Program-made: the position numbers and the translations under genes
Notes under the pieces: generated by a model
The model's input: the letters and a program-made list of their open reading frames with translations, nothing else
Told to the model about the DNA's origin: nothing
The model's database searches: none
Assembly: GCA_013361075.1 (NCBI GenBank)
Contig: JABWAJ010000056.1
Coordinates: 1-16,289, forward strand
Reading direction: 5' to 3'
DNA: 16,289 nt
Source: Saprospiraceae bacterium
GTDB taxonomy: Bacteria; Bacteroidota; Bacteroidia; Chitinophagales; Saprospiraceae
In this document: piece by piece, positions 1 through 5,048 of the stretch
Layout of the letters: every line of letters starts with the position of its first letter
Numbering within the stretch: position 1 is the stretch's first letter

Positions 1-507
1 ATAATTTTTAATACAAAAAATGAAGCCGGTGAACCGGTGATCAAAGAGCAACCCTACGATTTCATTCACGTTTGTCCGCCACAAAGTGCCCCTGATTTCA
101 TCAAAACCAGCCCATTGGCAATGAAGGGCGATCCGCTCGGCTGGGTAGACGTAAACAAGGATACACTTCGGCACAATACCTACCGGAATGTGTATTCTTT
201 AGGCGATGTAAGCAGCCTGCCAACTTCCAAAACCGGTGCAGCCATTCGCAAACAGGCTCCGGTTGTGGTGGCTAATTTATTGGACGACATCCACAACAAG
301 GCCCCGCAGGGAATTTACGACGGTTATACCGCATGTCCTTTGGTGACCGGTTATGGCAAATTGGTGATGGCTGAATTTGATTACGACAAAAAACCAGCCA
401 TGTCGTTCCCGATTGATCAAACCAAAGAGCAATGGAGTATGTACCAGGTAAAACGCCGGCTCTTGCCGTGGATGTACTGGAATATGATTTTGAAAGGAAA
501 GGCGTGA
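1..507 (+). CDS. sqr: Sulfide:quinone oxidoreductase, type II (SQOR-like), C-terminal part
   Basis: This is a flavoprotein that oxidises sulfide to a persulfide and passes the electrons to quinone at the membrane. The frame is open from base 1, so the gene begins outside the window; the GTG at 37 is internal. Visible marks are HVCPPQSAPDF, the FAD-binding segment YSLGDVSSLPTSKTGAA (about 190-245), YDGYTACPLVTGYGKL, AEFDY, and a C-terminal LPWMYWNMILKG. These match the mitochondrial SQOR/type II SQR pattern closely, including the Cys of CPLVTGY (334-336), which corresponds from memory to one of the two redox cysteines of human SQOR. The other active-site Cys must lie upstream of the window. 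The C-terminal amphipathic region is the known membrane-contact part of the family. A regulator gene follows after about 60 bp on the same strand. Family assignment is very sure; only the last 168 residues or so are seen. Confidence 0.95.
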   Translation: MIFNTKNEAGEPVIKEQPYDFIHVCPPQSAPDFIKTSPLAMKGDPLGWVDVNKDTLRHNTYRNVYSLGDVSSLPTSKTGAAIRKQAPVVVANLLDDIHNKAPQGIYDGYTACPLVTGYGKLVMAEFDYDKKPAMSFPIDQTKEQWSMYQVKRRLLPWMYWNMILKGKA

Positions 508-568
508 AAAAAATTGCGAAATTGCCGCCTGATTGCCTGATCCAATTCATGAACCGGGCTTATTCAGG

Positions 569-1228
569 ATGGCCATAGAAATAAAAGACAAGACCGAATT
601 GCACAGTCAGATGCGGCAGCTTTTCCAGGGAATGGAATCTGCCCTGTTAAGCGACATGGAAAACGAAAGCACGATCTGGCGTTTTCAGGAAGGTGAGCAA
701 TTGATGCACCCCGGACATTACCTGCGCAATATGTTTTTCATTACCAAAGGCCTGGTAAAAGTTTACCGGGAAGATAACGACGGTGCCGAGTTTTTCATGT
801 ATTACATCAAACCGGGCCAGGCCTGCGCCTTATCAATCGCGTGCACTGAGCGCAACGAAATCAGTACCGTGCGCGCAATCGCCGTAGAGGAGACGGATGC
901 TTTAATGGTTTCCTATACCAACATGGAAGAATGGCTGATGCAATATAAAAGCTGGGGGCGTTTTGTCATTGATACCTTCCGGCACCGGCTGGAAGAAGTG
1001 TTGCTTGCCTTCGACAATGTAGCTTTTCGGGGCTTGGATGAACGCATAGAATTTTACCTGAAACGTCAGTGTCGCGAAACCCAAAGCAAAACCCTGACCA
1101 TCAGCCACCAGGATATTGCCAATGACCTGAATACCTCGCGCGAAGTGGTGTCGAGGCTTTTGAAAAAACTGGAACAACACGGAAAAATCATCATGCTGCG
1201 GCATGCTATTGAAGTGTTGGAGCTTTGA
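569..1228 (+). CDS. Crp/Fnr-family transcriptional regulator
   Basis: A 219-residue regulator. Residues about 35-115 form the cyclic-nucleotide-binding-type beta-roll (EGEQLMHPGHYLRNMFFITKG, GLVKVYRE). A long dimerisation helix follows at about 117-165. Residues about 178-203 form the winged helix-turn-helix (ISHQDIANDLNTSREVVSRL), where SREVVSR is the usual recognition helix. An in-frame TTG at 533 would add 12 residues (MPDPIHEPGLFR); I prefer the ATG at 569 because the family fold starts after it, but the choice is not certain. There is no N-terminal Fnr-type cysteine cluster, so an oxygen-sensing Fe-S cluster is unlikely. There are three cysteines: Cys86 and Cys92, close together after the beta-roll, and Cys168. 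The position between sqr and the CstB-like gene suggests control of sulfide oxidation. The ligand is unknown. Confidence 0.93.
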   Translation: MAIEIKDKTELHSQMRQLFQGMESALLSDMENESTIWRFQEGEQLMHPGHYLRNMFFITKGLVKVYREDNDGAEFFMYYIKPGQACALSIACTERNEISTVRAIAVEETDALMVSYTNMEEWLMQYKSWGRFVIDTFRHRLEEVLLAFDNVAFRGLDERIEFYLKRQCRETQSKTLTISHQDIANDLNTSREVVSRLLKKLEQHGKIIMLRHAIEVLEL

Positions 1229-1232
1229 ACAT

Positions 1233-1260
1233 CAGTGGGCAGTTTTTCAGTGGGCAGTTT
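1233..1260 (+). repeat. Direct repeat pair of 13 bp
   Basis: CAGTGGGCAGTTT occurs at 1233-1245 and again at 1248-1260, five bases after the regulator stop codon. The core GGCAGT is the reverse complement of the ACTGCC core that dominates the following repeat region, so the whole spacer uses one short word in both directions. The function is unknown. Confidence 0.8.
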
Positions 1261-1296
1261 GCAGGATTGCTTTTACTTTAAATATGATTTTGGTAA

Positions 1297-1308
1297 CCAA
1301 CATGTTGG
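1297..1308. promoter_or_regulatory. Perfect 12-bp palindrome, possible operator upstream of the CstB-like gene
   Basis: CCAACATGTTGG reads the same on both strands. It lies in the spacer between the Crp/Fnr gene and the CstB-like gene, 184 bp before the latter's ATG. Crp/Fnr dimers bind two-fold symmetric sites, so it could be an operator, but it does not match the classic TGTGA-N6-TCACA or TTGAT-N4-ATCAA patterns. The palindrome is seen directly; the operator role is inference. Confidence 0.35.
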
Positions 1309-1309
1309 A

Positions 1310-1470
1310 ACTGCCAATTGTATAAAAATAACGTTGGTATCCCGAACAGGACTGCCAACTGCTAAACTGCCAACTGCCAACTGAATAAAACTAACGTTGG
1401 AATCCCGAACAGGACTGCCAACTGTAAAACTGCCAACTGCCAACTGAATAAAACTGCCAACTGGACCTGT
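1310..1470. repeat. 63-bp tandem repeat (two full copies and a partial) built on ACTGCCA words
   Basis: Copy 1 is 1322-1384 and copy 2 is 1385-1447; they match at 59 of 63 positions. A third, rearranged partial copy starts at 1448. The word ACTGCCA occurs eight times (1310, 1351, 1366, 1373, 1414, 1429, 1436, 1453), and each full copy also contains AACGTT. The array fills the 264-bp gap between the regulator stop and the CstB-like start. Because 63 is a multiple of three, the minus strand shows an apparent 21-residue protein repeat, which I treat as an artefact. It is a minisatellite-like array without spacers, so it is not a CRISPR. Copy number may differ between strains. Confidence 0.9.
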
Positions 1471-1492
1471 AAACTGAATCAAAAAAGCTATC

Positions 1493-2905
1493 ATGAAAGT
1501 CGAACAAATCTATACCGGCTGCTTAGCGCAAGGTGCCTACTACATCGAGAGTAACGGAGAAGCCGCCGTCATTGATCCCTTACGGGAAACCAGCCCTTAC
1601 CTGAAGCGCGCTGAAGAAAGTGGTGCAAAAATCAAGTACATTTTTGAAACCCATTTTCATGCTGACTTTGTTTCAGGCCACCTTGACCTGGCAGAAAAAA
1701 CGGGAGCTACCATCGTTTACGGCCCCAATGCAGATACGGCTTTCGCCAAATACGAAACCCGTGACGGTGAGGAGTTGCTGCTGGGTAACCTGAAAATCAA
1801 AGTATTGCATACTCCCGGCCACACACCCGAAAGCACTTGTTACCTGCTTTATGATGAAACAGGAAAAGAATATGCCGTTTTCACCGGTGATACCCTGTTT
1901 ATCGGCGATGTAGGCCGCCCCGACCTGGCTCAAAAAAAGGGCTCCCTCACCAAAGAAGACCTCGCCGGCTGGCTCTATGACAGCCTGCGGAACAAACTGA
2001 TGCCCCTGCCCAACGATACCATCGTTTATCCCGCGCATGGAGCCGGATCTGCCTGCGGGAAAAACATGTCTTCCGAAACCTGGAGTACCATCGGCAACCA
2101 AAAGGAAAGCAATTACGCGCTGCGTGCCAATATGACCCGGGAAGAATTTATCCGGGAAGTAACAGAAGGGCTTGCTGCTCCGCCTCAATATTTTGCTAAA
2201 AACGCAAAAATTAACAAGACCGGCTACGAAAGCATCGATGTGGTCATGGAACGCGGTGCCCGTGCTCTTTCGCCACAGGAAGTTATTGAGGCTGTTGAAC
2301 ACGAAAATGCCCTCGTGCTCGATGTACGTTCACCACAGCTTTTTTGCAACAGCCATATTCCCGGCTCAATTTCTATTGGATTGGACGGGCAATTTGCTCC
2401 ATGGGTTGGTGCCCTCATTACCGATCTCTCTCAAGCCATCGTCGTGGTTGCAGACGCAGGTCGGGAAGAAGAAACCGTCGTCCGTTTGGCACGGGTGGGT
2501 TACGACCATTGTATAGGATTCCTTGAGGGCGGTATGGAGGCATGGATAAAAGCCGGGAAAGAAACAGAACAAATCGAATCCATTCCTGCGGTAAAACTGG
2601 CTGAAATTTACCACCAGCAACCGGACATAAAAATCATTGATGTGCGTAAGCCTTCCGAATTCAGCAGCGACCACCTGCGCGACGCTGAAAACATACCACT
2701 CGACTTCATCAATGATCATATGGATGCCTTTAATGCTCAGGAACCTTACTATCTGCTTTGTCGCAGTGGCTACCGCTCTGTTGTTTTCGCATCCATCATG
2801 AAAGCAAGGGGATTGCACAATCTGGTGGATATTGCAGGCGGCTACAACGAAGTCATCAAAACCGATATGCCCCGTGCAGAGGTGGCAACTGCTTTTGCTG
2901 GCTGA
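1493..2905 (+). CDS. cstB: CstB-like persulfide dioxygenase with two rhodanese domains
   Basis: A 470-residue, probably cytoplasmic enzyme. Residues 1-240 are a metallo-beta-lactamase-fold persulfide dioxygenase of the ETHE1 type: THFHADFVSGH gives His54, His56 and Asp58, HTPGH gives His110, GDTLFIGDVGRPDL gives Asp133, and YPAHG gives His182. Family members use one Fe(II) to oxidise persulfide sulfur to sulfite. Residues about 258-355 form a rhodanese fold (LVLDVRSPQLF, HIPGSISI, GFLEGGMEAW) whose catalytic-loop position reads VVVADAGRE with no cysteine. Residues about 363-460 form a second rhodanese with an intact loop LLCRSGYRS (Cys423). The order dioxygenase, pseudo-rhodanese, rhodanese is that described for staphylococcal CstB, which makes thiosulfate from persulfides. 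Placed after sqr, it would use the persulfide SQR releases. ETHE1-rhodanese fusion would be the more general name. Confidence 0.9.
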   Translation: MKVEQIYTGCLAQGAYYIESNGEAAVIDPLRETSPYLKRAEESGAKIKYIFETHFHADFVSGHLDLAEKTGATIVYGPNADTAFAKYETRDGEELLLGNLKIKVLHTPGHTPESTCYLLYDETGKEYAVFTGDTLFIGDVGRPDLAQKKGSLTKEDLAGWLYDSLRNKLMPLPNDTIVYPAHGAGSACGKNMSSETWSTIGNQKESNYALRANMTREEFIREVTEGLAAPPQYFAKNAKINKTGYESIDVVMERGARALSPQEVIEAVEHENALVLDVRSPQLFCNSHIPGSISIGLDGQFAPWVGALITDLSQAIVVVADAGREEETVVRLARVGYDHCIGFLEGGMEAWIKAGKETEQIESIPAVKLAEIYHQQPDIKIIDVRKPSEFSSDHLRDAENIPLDFINDHMDAFNAQEPYYLLCRSGYRSVVFASIMKARGLHNLVDIAGGYNEVIKTDMPRAEVATAFAG

Positions 2906-2908
2906 AGA

Positions 2909-2961
2909 AATACGGTGCAGAAGCATCCGGCAAAGCTTGTCCTGCACCACCTGGCCGTATT
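2909..2961 (+). other. Long bulged inverted repeat just after the CstB-like stop codon
   Basis: AATACGGTGCAG (2909-2920) pairs with CTGCACC (2942-2948) and CGTATT (2956-2961), leaving a 7-base bulge on the right arm. Inside it AAGC (2921-2924) can pair with GCTT (2935-2938). The hairpin starts three bases after the TGA and lies 50 bp before the next gene. No T-run follows, so it is not a standard intrinsic terminator. An RNA-stability or attenuation element between cstB and soeBC is possible, but that is inference. Confidence 0.5.
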
Positions 2962-3010
2962 GCAGAAAGGCAGTTTAAAATCTAATGTCTAACATCAAAT
3001 ATCTTCAGGA

Positions 3011-4633
3011 ATGAAATATGGCTTCGTCATAGACAACCGAAAATGCATTGGTTGTCATGCCTGTACTACGGCCTGCAAACAGGAGCACGACGTTCCTCTG
3101 GGCGTCTTCCGCACCTGGGTAAAACAAGTAGAAAAAGGCAAATTTCCTTATACGCGCCGCGTTTTTTCAGTGATGCGCTGCAACCACTGTACCAACGCCC
3201 CCTGTGTGGAAATCTGCCCGGTAGAAGCCTTGTATTTCAGGCAGGATGGTATTGTGGATTTCGATAAAAACCGCTGCATTGGTTGCCGTTCCTGCATGCA
3301 GGCATGCCCCTATGACGCGCTGTACATTGATCCGGAAAGCCATACAGCTGCAAAATGCAATTATTGTGCACACCGGGTAGACGTCGGGCTGGAACCTGCC
3401 TGTGTCAATGTATGTCCGGAGCATGCCATTATTTCGGGCGATATGGAAAATCCACACAGTGAGATTGCCATGCTGCTGTCGCAGGAACAGGTCACAGTCC
3501 GAAAGGCTTCCAAAGGTACAGCGCCCAATTTGTTCTACATTGACGGCGATGAATGGTCTCTCAACCCGACTTCTACCTCAAGAAGCAACTACGCTTTCAG
3601 TGCCCAGGATCGCGGGGTAGGCCACTACGCAGAGAAGTTGGCATTCGACGGTGATAGTCTGGTCACTGCAGCATTGGCGGCTACCGGCAATGGCTACACC
3701 ACAGATGATGTATCACCGGGCAAACCGATTGGTACCAAATCAATTGACGCACTAATGGGCCAGGAAGCACGCCGCTATTATGATGCCCCTGACAAAGGCA
3801 TCCTTTGGGGCAGCGAGGTCTGGCAATACGTCTGGACCAAAGCCATTGCAACCGGCGCTTTCCTCATGCCATTTTTAGCCTGGCTTTTTGGCAAAGGTGA
3901 AATGCTTGCCGCAAATGACTTGTGGACAAGCGCAGGCTTATCCCTCCTGTTCCTCCTACTCACAACTGCTCTACTGGTCAGGGACCTCGATCAGCCAAAG
4001 CGTTTCGTATACGTTCTGTTGCGCCCGCAATGGCGCTCCTGGCTGGTAAAAGGCGGCTATGCACTGACCTTGTACGGTGGTTTATTGACACTTTGGGCAA
4101 TAACGATGTGGTTGGGCTGGGAAAAATCGCAAAAGGCTGTTATGAGCGCCACCGCTGTTTTTGCGGTAATCGCTGCGGTCTATACAGCTTTCCTGTTTGC
4201 TCAGGCTAAAGGGCGTGATTTCTGGCAAAGCCCGGTATTGTCCCTGCACATGCTCGTGCACAGCTTCATGGCCGGGGCAGCTGTTTTATTGGTTGCCGGA
4301 TTGTTTTTGGAGTCGTCTCCTGATTGGCAATCTTTCTTAAAGAACATGCTTTACGGCACAATCGGGGCCAATTTACTGATCCTGTTGCTCGAACTCGGCA
4401 CAACACACGGTTCTTCCGATGCCGAAGCAACGGTGAAAATGATTTTAAAAGGCCGGTACAGCCGGCGCTTTTGGTTGGGAACGGTGCTCGTGGGGAATCT
4501 TGCGCCGTTGGTATTGATGTATTTTGCGGGCAGCGCGATTCTGTTGGCCATTGCTGGTGTGTTGGCCCTGGCGGGGATCTTAATCACTGAACGGATTTGG
4601 GTGGAAGCTCCACAGAGAATTCCATTGAGTTAA
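3011..4633 (+). CDS. soeBC: Fused Fe-S and membrane-anchor subunit of a molybdoenzyme, likely sulfite dehydrogenase SoeB-SoeC
   Basis: A 540-residue fusion. Residues 1-150 are a DmsB/PsrB-type ferredoxin with sixteen cysteines for four [4Fe-4S] clusters: Cys12/15/18/22, 57/60/65/69, 89/92/95/99 and 116/119/131/135. Residues about 160-265 are a linker. From about 270 to 527 there are roughly eight hydrophobic helices with the NrfD/DmsC-type signature RDLDQPKRFVYVLLRPQWRS at 324-343. The Fe-S part would take electrons from the catalytic subunit and the membrane part would hand them to quinone. In known SoeABC, DmsABC and PsrABC systems these are separate proteins; the length here equals the sum of both. 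The catalytic partner starts 415 bp downstream. Neighbouring sqr and cstB favour sulfite oxidation over polysulfide or DMSO reduction. Fusion and family are sure; the substrate is inferred. Confidence 0.85.
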   Translation: MKYGFVIDNRKCIGCHACTTACKQEHDVPLGVFRTWVKQVEKGKFPYTRRVFSVMRCNHCTNAPCVEICPVEALYFRQDGIVDFDKNRCIGCRSCMQACPYDALYIDPESHTAAKCNYCAHRVDVGLEPACVNVCPEHAIISGDMENPHSEIAMLLSQEQVTVRKASKGTAPNLFYIDGDEWSLNPTSTSRSNYAFSAQDRGVGHYAEKLAFDGDSLVTAALAATGNGYTTDDVSPGKPIGTKSIDALMGQEARRYYDAPDKGILWGSEVWQYVWTKAIATGAFLMPFLAWLFGKGEMLAANDLWTSAGLSLLFLLLTTALLVRDLDQPKRFVYVLLRPQWRSWLVKGGYALTLYGGLLTLWAITMWLGWEKSQKAVMSATAVFAVIAAVYTAFLFAQAKGRDFWQSPVLSLHMLVHSFMAGAAVLLVAGLFLESSPDWQSFLKNMLYGTIGANLLILLLELGTTHGSSDAEATVKMILKGRYSRRFWLGTVLVGNLAPLVLMYFAGSAILLAIAGVLALAGILITERIWVEAPQRIPLS

Positions 4634-4654
4634 GGGATATTGATCTTTATTGTT

Positions 4655-4762
4655 AAAGGCGCCTTCAATCAGTGAGGTGAATATCCAATGAAGCTTGTAA
4701 CCAGATGCTAAAGAGACAAGGAATACGTTCGTGTCGAGTACGATTTTGAGCTTACTCTTCAT
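4655..4762 (-). pseudogene. Truncated PIN-domain toxin (N-terminal remnant)
   Basis: The reading frame starts at ATG 4762 with MKSKLKIVLDTNVFLVSLAS, the classic first strand and helix of a PIN-family RNase toxin including the first catalytic Asp (VLDTN). It continues as YKLHWIFTSLIEGAF. After about residue 36 the similarity to PIN proteins, as I know them, stops. The frame then runs through unrelated sequence and antisense into the 3' end of soeBC, ending at 4580. A full PIN toxin is about 130-140 residues, so the later acidic active-site residues are missing and it should be inactive. The ATG overlaps the antitoxin stop codon (4752-4754), the usual coupling in such pairs. Confidence 0.75.
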
Positions 4763-4957
4763 TCAACCAGCGATCTAAGTCTTCGTCTGTAATATTGTTG
4801 CGTTTCACAGCTTCATCAACCTCGGCCACTAACTTTTTGGCAAAATATTCTGCCAAAAGCTTTTTGATTGCTAAAAGATCCTCTTCCGAATGTTGGAACG
4901 AGTAAACTTGAGCAATTCTAATTGAATTGGATTCAATTTGGTGCTGACCATTGACAT
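4752..4957 (-). pseudogene. Frameshifted antitoxin of the PIN toxin pair
   Basis: Translated on the minus strand, ATG 4957 (or 4951) gives MSMVSTKLNPIQLELLK and then hits a stop soon after. The neighbouring frame gives VYSFQHSEEDLLAIKKLLAE, then YFAKKLVAEVDEAVKRNNIT and DEDLDRWLNEE, ending at TAA 4754-4752. The two halves join into one small antitoxin-like protein if a single base is restored near 4908 (CTCAAG-TTTAC would become CTCAAA-GTTTAC). The span of 206 nt is not divisible by three, in line with a one-base loss. It overlaps the toxin start by 11 bases. The stretch is AT-rich (17 G+C of 60 in 4921-4980), unlike the flanking genes. A sequencing error could also explain the shift. Confidence 0.65.
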
Positions 4958-4996
4958 CAATTTAAATTAAGTTTCTAAACCTGTGTAAAGCTAATT

Positions 4997-5023
4997 TGAT
5001 TAGCGCTTTGGCGCAAGTAATCA
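4997..5023 (+). promoter_or_regulatory. Bulged hairpin in the leader of the molybdopterin oxidoreductase gene
   Basis: TGATTA (4997-5002) and GCGC (5003-5006) face GCGC (5011-5014) and TAATCA (5018-5023), with loop TTTG and a three-base bulge AAG. It ends 25 bp before the ATG at 5049. It may be a regulator-binding site or a 5' untranslated structure. I found no convincing Bacteroidota -33/-7 promoter (TTG / TAnnTTTG) beside it, so its role is open. Confidence 0.4.
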
Positions 5024-5048
5024 TTCATTTTACAGCAAAGTTCGCATC

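Noticed and set aside
1310..1470. Repeat array considered as a CRISPR
   Set aside because: The copies abut with no unique spacers, the unit is 63 bp, and no cas gene is nearby.
1273..1494. Minus-strand reading frame with a 21-residue internal repeat (VGSFTVGSPVRDSN-like)
   Set aside because: It is the translation of the 63-bp tandem DNA repeat, whose period happens to be a multiple of three. It overlaps the start of cstB and has no recognisable fold.
1673..2302. Long minus-strand open frame of 209 residues inside cstB
   Set aside because: It is antisense to a gene with clear catalytic motifs, and its translation resembles no protein family I know.
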